Origin: Arion vulgaris
Lineage: Eukaryota; Mollusca; Gastropoda; Stylommatophora; Arionidae
Assembly: GCA_020796225.1 (NCBI GenBank)
Contig: CM036758.1
Span: 28,283,099-28,347,098, forward strand
Length of the DNA stretch: 64,000 bases
Direction of reading: 5' to 3'
Shown here one piece after another: positions 45,312 through 56,003 of the stretch (its first letter is position 1; each line of letters begins with the position of its first letter). The notes under the pieces were generated by a model that saw only the letters and a list, made by a program, of their open reading frames with translations, made no database searches and was not told the origin of the DNA. The position numbers were made by a program, and so were the translations under genes.

Positions 45312-45482
45312 GCAAAGATACAAGACAGTGCGGTATACAAAATAAACTTCTTGTATAGAATACATACTAAAAGATACAAGACAGTGCGGTATACAAAATA
45401 AACTTCTTGTATAGAATACTTACTAAAAGATACAAGATAGTACGGTATACAAAATAAACTTCTTGTGTAGAATACATGCTCA
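45312..45482. repeat. Tandem array, 56-bp unit, 3 copies
   Basis: The core is 'gatacaagacagtgcggtat' followed by 'acaaaataaacttcttgtatagaata'; the third copy is slightly diverged. Confidence 0.92.
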
Positions 45483-45611
45483 CCAATGATACAGTCAATG
45501 GTTGAATGTCTAGCTTTCCTAGCTAGTCAAAATATATCGCGATAAAATGAATACTTACAGACTAGAAATAGTAATAGTAAGATAAATAGAATAAATTATC
45601 CTTGGGAATAC

Positions 45612-45690
45612 CTAGTGATACCAATACTGTGATACTAATATTGTGATACAAATATTGTGATACAAATATTGTGATACCAATACAATGATA
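45612..45690. repeat. Short tandem array, 14-bp unit, about 5 copies
   Basis: The unit is 'gtgatacaaatatt', with end units altered. Confidence 0.85.
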
Positions 45691-46099
45691 CACATACATA
45701 TCAACGAGTACATGATAAATAGACGAAATGAATGTATCGGGGACCATATAATAATATTTATAGGACTGCATGCGTTCCGCGTGTTGACGATATTTGGTGC
45801 ATGTCCTAGATACAAGACTGATCGAGAGAGAGAGAGAGAGAGAGATACAAGATTGACACAGCGACAGAGACAGACAGCATGTTTACCACATATATAAAAG
45901 AATGTCACTAAACGTGTCAGTCTGTTGTACTGGCTCCATGACAGCAGTACACAATTTGCAGTCCAGCATGTACTATACAGTGAACTAAATATATTCATGG
46001 TAAAACCCTGTTTACTGTGCAGTGTCCCGTAGTTTTCGTAGCAAAGAGTTGTTTGTTTACTTGGTGGTCAACGTTAATGTGGAGGTGTAAAATCAAACG
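45691..46099. other. Unassigned sequence with a (GA)n run
   Basis: Contains (GA)n at 45825-45846 and otherwise unique sequence. A 128-codon minus-strand open frame (45612-45998) is composed partly of the adjoining simple repeats and has no family resemblance. Confidence 0.45.
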
Positions 46100-46950
46100 A
46101 AAACTATGAATTTACGACAATGTCAGAGTCTGGTAATGACTATAGTTTTTGTTACATTAGTCAAGTTTAAGTAGTGAAACTATGAATTGACGACAATCTC
46201 AGAGTCTGGTAATGACTAGTTTTTGTTACATTAGTCAAGTTTAAGTAGTGAAACTATGAATTTACGACAATTTCAGAGTCTGGTAATGACTATAGTTTTT
46301 GTTACATTAGTCAAGTTTAAGTAATGAAACTATGAATTTACGACAATCTCAGAGTCTGGTAATGACTATAGTTTTTGTTACATTAGTCAAGTTTAAGTAA
46401 TGAAACTATGAATTTACGACAATCTCAGAGTCTGGTAATGACTATAGTTTTTGTTACATTAGTCAAGTTTAAGTTGTGAAACTATGAATATACGACAATG
46501 TCAGAGTCTGGTAATGACTATAGTTTTTGTTACATTAGTCAAGTTTAAGTAATGAAACTATGAATTTACGACAATCTCAGAGTCTGGTAATGACTATAGT
46601 TTTTGTTACATTAGTCAAGTTTAAGTAATGAAACTATGAATTTACGACAATCTCAGAGTCTGGTAATGACTACAGTTTTTGTTACATTAGTCAAGTTTAA
46701 GTAATGAAACTATGAATATACGACAATGTCAGAGTCTGGTAATGACTATAGTTTTTGTTACATTAGTTAAGTTTAAGTAATGAAACTATGAATATACGAC
46801 AATGTCAGAGTCTGGAATCTCTTCTTCTTCTTTGCGTTCGTTCTTTACGACCAATCTTAATCACTCTGTGATATGTTTGATCTTTGCCAAGAACGTGTAT
46901 ACGTTGCAATTGAGTCTGGTAATGACTATAGTTTTGTTACATTAGTTAAA
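46100..46950. repeat. Tandem array, 76-bp unit, about 10 copies, interrupted by a SINE
   Basis: The core is 'acgacaatctcagagtctgg' followed by 'taatgactatagtttttgttacattagtcaagtttaagtaatgaaactatgaattt'. Units are highly similar. The last partial unit (46912-46950) resumes after a 96-bp insertion at 46816-46911. Confidence 0.95.
46816..46911 (-). mobile_element. 5'-truncated SINE family B inserted in the 76-bp array, with 8-bp target duplication
   Basis: The reverse complement matches the last about 90 bases of the SINE at 6982-7233: 'cttcttcttctttgcgttcg', 'ttctttacgaccaatcttaa', 'gatatgtttgatctttgcc' and 'aagaacgtgtatacgttgca'. The array sequence 'gagtctgg' occurs on both sides (46808-46815 and 46912-46919). 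The array phase is conserved across the insertion. Confidence 0.9.
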
Positions 46951-46984
46951 ACTAGTCATATTAATCGTTCATATTAATACTTTG

Positions 46985-47340
46985 TGTCTTATGTAGGGGA
47001 TTAAATGCTCTTTAAGCCGAGGCAGCTCGTTCAATCTAAGAACGAGTCTTTCTTCAGGTTGTATTCGAGCGTGTTATACGTAGAATTACAAACATTTTTT
47101 AAATTAATAATTTTGTTGATAACTTATTTACATTCTTGTTTGTTTGTTTGTTATGTAGGGGGTTAGGTCTCTTTAAACTGAGACACGCCCTTTCAATCTA
47201 ATGTTTTGGTTATATCAGAATGTGTAGAGTGTTGACCAACAAATATGACAAACTTATATTTGTTTGTTTGTTATGTAGGGAGAAATTAAAGCATCTTTAA
47301 GTCGAGGCACGCTCCTTTCAACCTATGGCAAACCTTATTT
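46985..47340. repeat. Three imperfect copies of a 120-160 bp unit
   Basis: 'tttgtttgtttgttatgtag' followed by 'ctctttaa.c.gag.ca.gc' and 'ttcaatctaa' recurs at about 46985, 47140 and 47261. Copies are diverged and the spacing is unequal (about 158 and 120 bp), so this is an old tandem or serial insertion of a short element. Confidence 0.7.
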
Positions 47341-47375
47341 TGGTATAATGAGAACGTGTAGGCTAACTTTTTCTT

Positions 47376-47870
47376 CCTCTTTTGTCGTCACACTGCTACC
47401 GGATTGTTGTCCAGTGTCGTCACACTGCTACCGGATTGTTGTCCAGTGTCGTGGTTTTCTGTTTTGTCTTGCGCTGTTCTGGTGGCTTGGGTGATTGTTA
47501 TTTTTGCTCTTTCACATGATTCTGCTATGCCGTCTATCCATCTTTTTCGTGGTCTTCCTCTTGCCTTATTTCCCGATATTCTGTTGTAGAAGACTCTGTA
47601 TACTGTGGAGTTTGGATGCATTCTTATTAAGTGGCCAAACCACTTCATTCTTTGTTTCTCAATGTAATTCAGGCAAGGTTCTGTGCCAACTCTCTTTCTT
47701 ATGCTGATGTTGGTGACTCTGTCTTTTCTGGTTTTGTTGGTAACCTTTCGCAGGCAAAGCATTTCACATGTAGTTATTTTTGTGACTGTGCTTTGCTCAT
47801 TGTCCATGTTTGGCTCTGGTAACACAAAGTAGGTATAAAACTGCTGTTGATCATCTGTTGCTTAGCTGCC
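47376..47870 (-). mobile_element. LINE lineage 2, 3' end, best-preserved copy with a duplicated terminus
   Basis: An uninterrupted minus-strand frame of 145 codons (47388-47825) reads ITTCEMLCLRKVTN, RKRVGTEPCLNYIEKQRMKW, FGHLIRMHPNSTVY, the KARGRPRKRWIDGIAESCER motif and ITITQATRTAQDK, the ORF2 C-terminal region. At its 3' end a 32-bp terminal segment ('cgtcacactgctaccggatt' on +) is tandemly doubled at 47388-47450. It is truncated upstream, so no RT remains. Confidence 0.88.
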
Positions 47871-47884
47871 TAAGAGAAGAACAA

Positions 47885-48050
47885 TTCAATCCAGTCACCA
47901 CTATAAATAAGAAGTCTAGGAAACCTCTTACCAACAGCAAAGATATTAAAAACAGATAGAAAGAATATTTTACAGAACTATTAAACTGTGAAACACAAGG
48001 TACAGAAACATTTCAAGTAGGCTAACACACTTGAAAAATATGAATCAACT
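47885..48050 (+). mobile_element. LINE fragment, pre-RT segment
   Basis: The + strand reads NKKSRKPLTNSKDIKNR, then KEYFTELLNCETQGTETFQ, the 'RW.EYF.ELLN' motif found between the endonuclease and RT domains of many LINEs. One in-frame stop interrupts it. It is in opposite orientation to the adjacent lineage-2 copy. Confidence 0.65.
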
Positions 48051-48411
48051 CCATTCGGATTATTTTTTTTTTTTTTAAGTGTTTATTTTTCGTTTTTGCA
48101 TTACATTTCATTGTTTACAGACATTTGTGAACTGATATGATTATGCCCGTGAAATGAAAATATGAGATGGTGGGCTTTCGATGATGGTGATGATGATAAT
48201 GATGTTACATATATACTTATATATACATGCACATATCCACACATACATATCTCATACATATACATACATACACATACATACATACATATATAAATATAGA
48301 AAATGCGATTTGATATCGAAAAAAACCACACAAAAAAAACACACGAAAAGTATCGCATGAAGATTGTGCTTTTTAAGAAACTTCCCAACTGACATAATCT
48401 CTCCATTATTT
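48051..48411. other. Simple sequence: poly-T, (GATGAT)n and (ACATACAT)n
   Basis: T-run at 48061-48076, (GAT)n at 48180-48205 and (ACAT)n at 48206-48292. No gene was recognised. Confidence 0.7.
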
Positions 48412-48774
48412 CTATCTGAGTTTGGGCGGCTCGAAGCAGCCAACGCGGGTGTTATAAAACAACACCATGGTCGCTGTCGTCGGTAACCTTGTGAGACATA
48501 ATTGTTTCGACTCGGACCATTTTGTCCTACGGGCGTACACTCTCCAATATTTCTCGTGAGAAAGTTTCAATCGGCCAGAAAGTAAGACCAACAAGCCTTG
48601 ATAAAAGTCACGGTTAGCTGACCAAATTTGGCCGTAGGTCATTTTCAGCGGGACATTACGTCTCCTGGCCTGACAAAGACAAAGGAAAAACAGTCCAGAT
48701 GTTCGTGAGAAAAATAGGTTTGAGCAAAGTAGCTGACCGTGCTTAAGGAACATTTTATACATTATAATTTTCAC
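48412..48774 (-). CDS. GC-richer 120-codon open frame, unknown, probably transposon-derived
   Basis: This minus-strand frame stands out because its base composition is clearly richer in G+C than the surroundings. It contains ARRRNVPLKMTYGQIWSANR, KLSHEKYWRVYARRTKWSE, and near the end TATMVLFYNTRVGCFEPP. I do not recognise a domain. The neighbours are LINE fragments on the same strand (49205-49690), so it may be the promoter or 5' part of a LINE. It may equally be an isolated exon; no splice sites stand out. Confidence 0.3.
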   Translation of the reverse strand: MKIIMYKMFLKHGQLLCSNLFFSRTSGLFFLCLCQARRRNVPLKMTYGQIWSANRDFYQGLLVLLSGRLKLSHEKYWRVYARRTKWSESKQLCLTRLPTTATMVLFYNTRVGCFEPPKLR

Positions 48775-48945
48775 TGTAGTTATACATTATAAAATACATT
48801 TTTCACTGTAGTTATACATTATAAAGTACATTTTTCTTTATAATTTTACGTTACAAGATACATTTTTTATTGTAGTTATACATTATAAAATACATTTTTC
48901 ATTGTAGTTGTACATTTTAAAATACATTTTTCATTGTAATTTTTA
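48757..48945. repeat. Tandem array, about 32-bp unit, 5-6 copies
   Basis: The core is 'tgtagttatacattataaaa' followed by 'tacatttttcat'. Units are diverged and very AT-rich. Confidence 0.9.
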
Positions 48946-49204
48946 CACTTCACCACCCTTCCTCTTGACAGTGTGTTGTACAAATATACAAAAATATGAC
49001 AACTTCAATGTACATTGGATCTGCCATTCATCCTTCATTATTTATACATCTCAAGGCATACATTAAATGAATATAAGTGCAACAATTTTCCCTTCCATTT
49101 TTTCCTCTTTTTTTCCTTTCTTTTTTTTCTTCTTTCCAACAGTATTTGAGGTGGGATATTTTCCAAATTACATTCTGAGTTATTTACATATTTCGTTTAA
49201 AAAC
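48946..49204. other. Unassigned AT-rich sequence
   Basis: About 260 bases, probably the 3' untranslated part of the minus-strand LINE that follows. No feature was seen. Confidence 0.4.
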
Positions 49205-49690
49205 AAATAAACATAAAAGCATATATTACATGATAGTAGCGGCTCTCCAAAGGAATATTTGTTTAAATAAAGGTTCATTGTAGATTTTCATGTGGAATGT
49301 TGCTGCATTTCTACAGACCCATATCAGGTGTCTGTATTCTGCAAGCAATATTAGTAATTTGTTGTGTATATCTGGAGTTGTTTTGGGCAGAGTGTTGAGC
49401 ATTATGGCTCTGTAAATATCTGTCTTTTTATTTGTGTGTGTTTCAATCATCTTGTGGAGTGTTTCTTTTGTTTGTCTGATTGTATTGCATTCGAAGAATA
49501 TGTGTTCTTCTGTTTCTTGTATTCGGATTATTTGGATTAAATTATTAGTTTTTAACAATAAAATTTTTGTATAAATAAATTAAGAATAAACTCCTTGCAG
49601 AGAATCCAAGTCGAGCAATGTGTTTGCATACACTACAGGCATATTACCATATCTAAATTCTACATTCAACATTCTTTACATAAATTTAAA
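49205..49690 (-). mobile_element. L1/Tx1-like LINE, ORF2 C-terminal end
   Basis: The minus-strand frame 49226-49558 (110 codons) contains IQETEEHIFFECNTIRQTKE, then PDIHNKLLILLAEYRHLIWV and CRNAATFHM. The 'ETEEHIFFEC' block is the Cys/His-containing segment near the C-terminus of many LINE ORF2 proteins (zf-RVT region). Upstream (to about 49690) the same strand reads TKILLLKTN after a stop, so the copy is truncated and broken. Confidence 0.7.
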
Positions 49691-50081
49691 ATTCTTGTGG
49701 ACAAAAATATGTTGTCTTATTCTTGCTAATGTTATTTTGTCCATTTAAAATGCTAATCAGTCAACATGCAAGAGAAAATGTAATCAGGCATATATGCTGG
49801 AGTTATTTCCCATTCTAATTACACACATGGATTTATCTCCCTGTTAAACACTTTTATTAAATGCAAGAATTTCTAGATTCCATTCGAACACATTGGGTCA
49901 GACCAGCCTATGAATTACTTTGTAAGTATTGAACTCAATGTAACGTATTAGTGAATGAAACACTTATAAGTTGTATTTTAACTTTGAAAGATCTGGTTCA
50001 GCTTTCACTCATGTGTGTATGTGATCTCTATCTACTGTATCATTTTAGTTCACAATTAAATCAATCAATAAAATATTATCA
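49691..50081. other. Unassigned sequence
   Basis: About 390 bases of AT-rich sequence up to the hAT target duplication. No gene was recognised. Confidence 0.45.
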
Positions 50082-50089
50082 CCATCATG
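50082..50089. repeat. Left target-site duplication of the hAT element
   Basis: 'ccatcatg' here and 'ccaccatg' at 53061-53068 agree at 7 of 8 positions and lie exactly outside ends that begin CAGCG and (reverse) CAGTG. An 8-bp duplication is the hAT standard. Confidence 0.75.
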
Positions 50090-50589
50090 CAGCGCAGGAT
50101 TAGCCTAGTAGCAGAAGTAACAAATGCTACTGTCCCGCGCTTCTGGGGCCCCGCGCTTATGTGACAGAGAAGAAAAGTAAACAAATAACCAAGATGTTAT
50201 ATCAAAAACACGCAAGCTGTCTGAATTTTTAATGTCGTGTGTGATGGTGTTGAATCCAAAGAAATCGAAGAAGAAAATACAGAAGTCGCGTCTCACTGTG
50301 TAGTAGATGAAGGCAGAGCTATAGAAGAATCATCATTATCAATATTACCATTAAGATCAGCAACTCTTCACGATTTAGTCACATTTTGCACAAGACAAAC
50401 TGAAGTCGAATGTACAGCAAGTCCTCCCAATTTAGCCATATCATCTTCAAGCCAGAGAGAGGCAGAATGCACAGCACATGCTTCCAAGGTAGCAACATCT
50501 TCTACAAGCCAAAAACACAACGAAAGTAAAATGTACTCAATGATATTGGTAAATGGCTTAGCAACTTCAATCGAGATTATACCTGCTGC

Positions 50590-50790
50590 CTTGCAGGTCG
50601 GCTGGGACAGCCAAAGGCTAACGGAGAGCGAACCCAGTAAACGCTGTTTGAAATCGTACACATCGCCGAAGGACAAGCACCAGAGCTCCAAATGGTACTG
50701 AAGATGTGACGTAAAATACGGTCTTGGCTCATATATCACAATAAGAATGATCAAAATGGCCACAAAGAACGAACGCAAGAGACACACACA
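50590..50790 (+). mobile_element. SINE-like insertion with a family B tail, nested in the hAT element
   Basis: The last 50 bases ('catatatcacaataagaatg', 'aaagaacgaacgcaagagac') match the 3' end of SINE family B. The preceding block ('ctgccttgcaggtcggctgg', 'gaacccagtaaacgctgttt', 'cgccgaaggacaagcaccag') differs from families A and B. It is GC-rich and not hAT-like, suggesting another SINE subfamily that shares the tail. The frame 50237-50701 runs from hAT sequence into it. Its left boundary is approximate. Confidence 0.5.
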
Positions 50791-50879
50791 GAGAGAGAGA
50801 GAGAAAATCAAATTATTGGATTGCGAAGGAAGTAGCGAAGTGCAACATGTGAACAGTGATTTCTTGTCTTAAAAAAAAA

Positions 50880-52960
50880 AACATATGATAAAGAAAACAA
50901 TGCTCGCTTTTGTCGAAAGTTGTTTTTCACATATACACATAAACCAACAAACAAAACTCATGTGAGAGATTGATTGTGTTATTCAGAAACTAAAGGAAAA
51001 CCTTTCTGTTTTGTTTGCAAAGTTACTGATTCAGGCTGTTCGTCACGGTTTACGAAAAGGATTTGACGAATAGAAAAACACAAATAATTTGTTGAAAAGA
51101 CATGAAGAAAGCACTTCCCAATAGACAGGCGATAATTTCGCTGTTAGTTTGAAAAAGAAGGATGCGCGTGTCGATTCTCAACTTGTAAGCCAAATTGAGA
51201 CCGAACAAACATATTGGAGGACACTTTTAGAGCGAATTACTTCAGTTATCCCAATTTTAGCAGAACGAGGTCTTGCATTTCGGGATAGTGATGAAACTAT
51301 TTGTTCACCTAATAATGGAAATTATTTAGTTTTGTTGGAATCAATAGCCAAATTTGACATTTTTCTGGCTCAACATATAAACACTAATGCAAATAAAAGA
51401 AAGGAACATACACCATACTTATCAAAAACAACATGCGAGTAATGTATCCATCTAATTGCATCAAGCTTACTGGATCATATTATTTTTTAAATTAAGAAAT
51501 GCAAATACTATTCAGTATCACTGGACTCTACTCCAGACATTTCGCATGTGGACGAACTCACTCTAATAGTGCGCTATGTGTTACCATCTGGATCATTGGA
51601 AATGTTTGTGAGGTTCTTGGGTATGGAAGGTCATACTACTGAGCAACTCGACCAAAGTTTACTTGATTTTTGAAAGAAACATGGGTTTAATATCAAAGAT
51701 TGTTGTGGTCAAAGCTATGACAATGCAAGTAACATGAGTGGGAAATACCGACACAAGCACGCATTAATGAGATAAGTAAGTGGCAGAATGTATTCCTGCT
51801 TTGCACATTCACTAATTTGGATGCTAAGTGTGCTGCAGAATGTTGTATAGAAGCATACATTTTTTTTCGATTTTGTTGAAAGCCTCTATACATTTTTTTC
51901 CGCTTCTACCTATCGATGGGGCATTCTTAAAAAAGCACTGGAAGATACAGGTTCAAAACTCCCGACTTTGAAGAGACTGTCGGATACAGGTGGTTTACCG
52001 AGCTGATACGACAATGGCTCAAACAAGTTTTGGAGGACATCTCATATAACATGGATCAAAAGGTAGAGTGTTGTAGTCAGGAGTATGAACTAGTTTTGAA
52101 GATGAGTAAGTTGGAAGCAGGAATAATAACCATTTTATGGAACGGAATTCTAGAACGCTTGCAAGCGTCTAGCTCTTCATTACAGTCACATGATCAAGAC
52201 CTTAACACGGTATATGCCCTTCATGAATCGTTACACGGGTACGTTCAAGCATTGCGGCCTATATTTCCAGATATTGAGGCCAAGCCAAAATCCAGACTGA
52301 CTGTGAAGAATATCAGCAACAAACTTTAAGACGACGCAAGCGAAATACTAAATACAATAATTTCAGCGGCTCTACTACGCTCGATGAAATTGTAGAAAAT
52401 ACCCAAACAAAAATTTGAAAGTCAAGTGTTTATTGTCATAATTGATAATGTACTCTCTGCCTGAGCTAAACGCATGGAAGCGTACCATAGAGTGACTGGT
52501 GTATTTGGAATACTTCGGCAGTTAAAATCTCTTACAGCAGAAGAGATCTTGAAAAGAACTCCAAATATTGTCTGCTCTTAACAAGAGGATTTGGAAGAAA
52601 GCCTAGGCGACGAACTTGTGCAGTTCGCTGAACTTCTTAAAACTAATGTAGCTGCTGCTTTTATCAACGAAAAGCATGAGGCTCTTGAACTGCAATTTTA
52701 TAAACTTATAATGGAAAATTCATTAGAGTCGTGTTTCCCAAATGTAGAAATAGTCTTACGAATTTATTTGTCTTTAATGATTGCTAACAGCAATGGAGAA
52801 CTTCTTTTTCAACATTAAAGCATATAAAAAGTAGGTTAAGGAACATGATGGGACAAGATCGTCTAAATAACCTCAGATTAATGAACATTGAATGTAATTT
52901 ACTTAGAGAATTGATTTGTCTAGTATTATCTCTAAATTTGCTCACATTAAATCGAGACAA
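50880..52960 (+). pseudogene. ZMYM1-like hAT transposase pseudogene
   Basis: Collinear remnants in three + frames, in family order. First a TTF-type zinc-finger piece around KGKPFCFVCKVTDSGCSSRF (50985-51055). Then ETEQTYWRTLLERITSVIPI and GLAFRDSDETI, and GNYLVLLESIAKFD (51149-51442). Next YYSVSLDSTPDISHVDELTL and IVRYVLPSGSL (the catalytic-domain start with the LD.TPD motif, 51500-51600), then CCGQSYDNASNMSGKY (51705-51750). Then RWGILKKALED with LKRLSDT (51915-51985) and SKLEAGIITILWNGILERLQ (52100-52160). Last come GRLVQFAELL-like residues and MMGQDRLNNLRLMNIECNLL (dimerisation region, 52840-52920). At least eight stops or frameshifts separate these. In intact relatives the protein cuts and pastes the element. 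Confidence 0.88.
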
Positions 52961-53060
52961 GTTTGTTTGTAAAAGTTTCGTTTTATTTTATTATCATACA
53001 AAACCTAGGTCCCCGCGCTACAATTTGTTACAGACCCCGCGCTGGTTTATTTCGGCACTG

Positions 53061-53068
53061 CCACCATG
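53061..53068. repeat. Right target-site duplication of the hAT element
   Basis: 'ccaccatg', one mismatch to the left copy at 50082-50089. Confidence 0.75.
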
Positions 53069-53162
53069 TTAAAATCTATTGATGAAGAAACAAAATTGTA
53101 AAACTGAAAATATTCGACTTTTCTGCACACAAAGCTCATTCATAGTAGGCACTTTTCTTTCA

Positions 53163-53264
53163 CTAGAATTTGTAATGTCAATTCGTTACAGGTTCGGTTA
53201 TGTAGAATTTGTAATGTCAATTCGTTACAGGTTCAGTTATGTAGAATTTGCAATGCGTTACAAG
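53163..53264. repeat. Tandem duplication, 42-bp unit, 2.4 copies
   Basis: 'tagaatttgtaatgtcaatt' followed by 'cgttacaggttcggttatg' is present twice plus a truncated third copy. It is immediately downstream of the hAT element. Confidence 0.92.
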
Positions 53265-53695
53265 AACCATTATACTGAATTGTTTGTGAGGCCAAAATCG
53301 CTGCAATTTATCACTCTCATTCTCTTTACAGTAAGATCTCAGTGCAGGAGCTCCGTAGCACCGGCAAAGATTCCAATGTATTTTTGAAAATGGCTTAAAG
53401 TTTTTTAAGAATTTTTAGTTTAAATTCTTATAACAGAACTAGAGATATAACTGCAATTGTTTAATAAAACTAATTCATTGTGTGGTTTTCAGAATTATCG
53501 ATATTATTCCTTTGTTTAACTGCATCATTACTAATGTAATCTTATAACACTAACTATATTTGACTAATATCTGTAGATTAGAACTATCTACTACAAAATT
53601 ACTTTCATTTTCCTCGACCAAGCGACATATGTACTGTATACATAGTGTATTGTCTATCTCGTGAAACTAACGACATTATTGTTTGTCTTCTACAG
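53265..53695 (+). other. Intron sequence upstream of the PH-domain exon
   Basis: AT-rich and T-rich sequence ending in the acceptor 'tttgtcttctacag' at 53695. No separate gene was seen. The upstream exon of this gene was not identified in the window. Confidence 0.6.
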
Positions 53696-55417
53696 GATGT
53701 GCAGACAAGTAACATGATTCATGGTAATTATTTTGTGGATACCAACGACAAGATTAGAAATAATATCAACGACGGCGGAAGCAGAACAATAACAGATTTG
53801 CAGAAAGGTGACTACAACACAGATGCTGATAACATGCACAGTTTATGTAGTGGCAACCATGCTGATAACATGCACAATTTATTTAGTAGCAACCATCAAA
53901 CAAATCTCATCCAACAAAAATCATTTCAAAATTTAAAGAAAATGTCTAGTTTAAAACGATATCCTGCACCCTCGCCTCCAACTCAAAGAGTCAGTATACC
54001 CCCATTTTCTAAATTGATCTCGACCAGTGATATATTACCTGAAGATCAAAAGGGTTGGCTTATTGACCAGTTAAGGGGTCGTAGAGTATGGTGTGCTGTA
54101 TCAAAGAACCATCTTTGCGTGTTTGAAGACGTGACTTCTCAAACTTCCAAACAGGTGATTTCAATTCGAGGGTGTCATGTCAGGATATTAGAATTTAAGT
54201 CCGCTGACCAGGAAGGAAAAATTCTCAATGGTGTTGCCAGACATTTTGTTTCCAAACCCGCTAATGGCGTGAACAAATTTCAGTTTATTTTGGAAAACCC
54301 TGTTAATAAACAGAAGTATATGTTTGGGACCAGTACTAAAAGTGAGCTGAATGAGTGGACAAATGCTATAGATCTAGCCAGTTCGCTTAATACAGGCTCA
54401 CACCCTACCGCAGGAAACACAATGGATACGCCTTTCTATGAACTTGAAACAAAAATAAGACGCTCATCCTCTGAGACAAGAATCTCATCTCTTGAGTCTA
54501 CTTCAGAGGCGTACATGTCACCTCAACATATGCCACTGTTTCTGACAAACCACACTTCATACTTCCCTGCTACTTCGCCTAATGATACCATAGATGGAGA
54601 TTTGAGGAAGAGTTTAGTAAACGAGCAGAACTGTGCACAAACTAAAGCAATTCCCATGAAAGTTATACGTTCTCAAGTTGATGTGTCTTTGACTAAATAC
54701 GAAAACAGTGAACAAAAATCAAGACTACCTTTCAAAATGAGACCACCGTTTGAAGCGTTGTTCCGGAAGGGAAAAAGATCTGCTTCCGCTGAAGACGCTC
54801 AACATCGAGGCAGGTTGTACAAATATATCACCGACACCAGATTAACAGACGATCAGACTTCATTCACATCCAAGTTAAATTTCAACCAATCACTTTCGCC
54901 TCAGAAAGTATCGTCAACAGTAAATTTTGACAGAACACAGAACAGCATTGACACAGAAGAACACATGCTGTCAGTGAGATCGTCTGAATTTCAGAAAAAC
55001 TCAAAAAGCAAACGTTTGAGTTTAAGTAGAGTAGCTTCAGATCTGAAATACAAGTTCTTTAAACAATCTTCAACTTGTAAATCTGCCGGAATCAAACTGA
55101 GAGATTTGAAAGATATCCATACTTCAGGATGTTTACGGTACAGAAAAGATGGAAGGTTTTATAAAATGCACTGTGTGTTGTCTCGTGGTTGCTTCTACGC
55201 TTTCAGATCAGATAAGGGAGACGAAATTGCAGATTTATGTTTTGCACTAAATCAGTGCAATGTGAACTATATTCCTGAGGCGGAAGAACGTACAGAAAGC
55301 TTATTTGCCTTCAAGGTCAACAAGTCTAACTGTGAGAACATCTGCTTGTGTGCTGATGATCATGGAACGATGATGAAATGGATGATGGCAATGCAGTTCC
55401 AGTCTAGCAAAGTCATG
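53696..55417 (+). CDS. Internal coding exon of a double PH-domain adaptor protein
   Basis: Exactly 574 codons, phase 0 at both ends, bounded by acceptor 'gtcttctacag' and donor 'gtgagt'. The frame continues upstream of the acceptor by 17 codons by chance. Exon-relative residues: 1-80 are Asn/Asp-rich with a short internal repeat (DNMHSLCSGNHADNMHNLFS). Residues 90-103 are a proline-rich YPAPSPPTQRVSIPP-type segment, a plausible SH3 ligand. About 118-230 form PH domain 1 (GWLIDQLRGRRVWCAVS at its start, NEWTNAIDLA with the conserved Trp of the C-terminal helix). A Ser-rich linker with RSSSE- and KRSAS-type phosphorylation sites covers 231-470. About 477-567 form PH domain 2 (GCLRYRKDGRFYKMHCVL, MKWMMAMQ with its Trp). 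PH domains bind phosphoinositides or proteins at membranes, so a signalling or cytoskeletal adaptor is inferred. The PRO-PH-linker-PH layout recalls AFAP1 or CNK-type adaptors but sequence similarity by eye is too weak to assign a family. Confidence 0.88.
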
Positions 55418-55484
55418 GTGAGTACGTATTTAAGATACAGTTTCTGTACTGAATGAAAGATAAGCTAGAGTCGTAATAGAGATG

Positions 55485-56003
55485 GTAAAATATGACTGAT
55501 GTACAACAGAGATTGTAGTATACACCCTATGGTTAATATTTTGCCAGATGTGCATGATGTATATTAAAGATTGTAAGATGAGCCAGATATATAGCAGAGA
55601 TTATATGATGGGACTGATATATAACATATATTGTATGATGGGACTGCTATATAACAGAGATTGTATGATGGGACTGCTATATAACAGAGATTGTAAGATG
55701 GGACTGCTATATAACAGAGATTATATGATGAGACTGATATATAGCAGAGATTTTAAGATGGGACTGCTGTATAACAGAGATTGTAAGATGGGACTGATAT
55801 ATAACAGAGATTGTATGATGGGACTGATATATAGCAGAGATTGTAATATGGGACTGCTAAATAACAGAGATTGTAAGATGGGACTGGTGTATAACAGAGA
55901 TTATAAGATGGGACTGATATATAACAGAGAGTATAAGATGAGACTGATATATAACAGAGATTGTATGATGGGACTGATATATAGCACAGATTGTAAAATA
56001 TGC
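55485..56003. repeat. Intronic tandem array, 30-bp unit, about 17 copies
   Basis: The core is 'atgggactgatatataacag' followed by 'agattgtaag'. Units vary at several positions (gatata/gctata, aacag/agcag, gtaag/gtatg) but keep the 30-bp length, giving a spurious 164-codon frame. Confidence 0.95.

Larger units (their letters stand above)
50090..53060 (+). mobile_element. hAT DNA transposon, ZMYM1-like, 2971 bp, degenerate
   Basis: The left end starts 'cagcgcaggattagcc' and the right end, reversed, starts 'cagtgccgaaataaacc'. Both have a subterminal 'gtaacaaat' and multiple copies of 'ccccgcgct' / 'agcgcgggg', giving imperfect terminal inverted repeats. The CAGNG start and 8-bp target duplication are hAT hallmarks. 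Inside is the remnant of a transposase of the ZMYM1-like (DUF4371) type, and a SINE is nested at 50590-50790. With many stops it cannot move itself. Confidence 0.85.
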
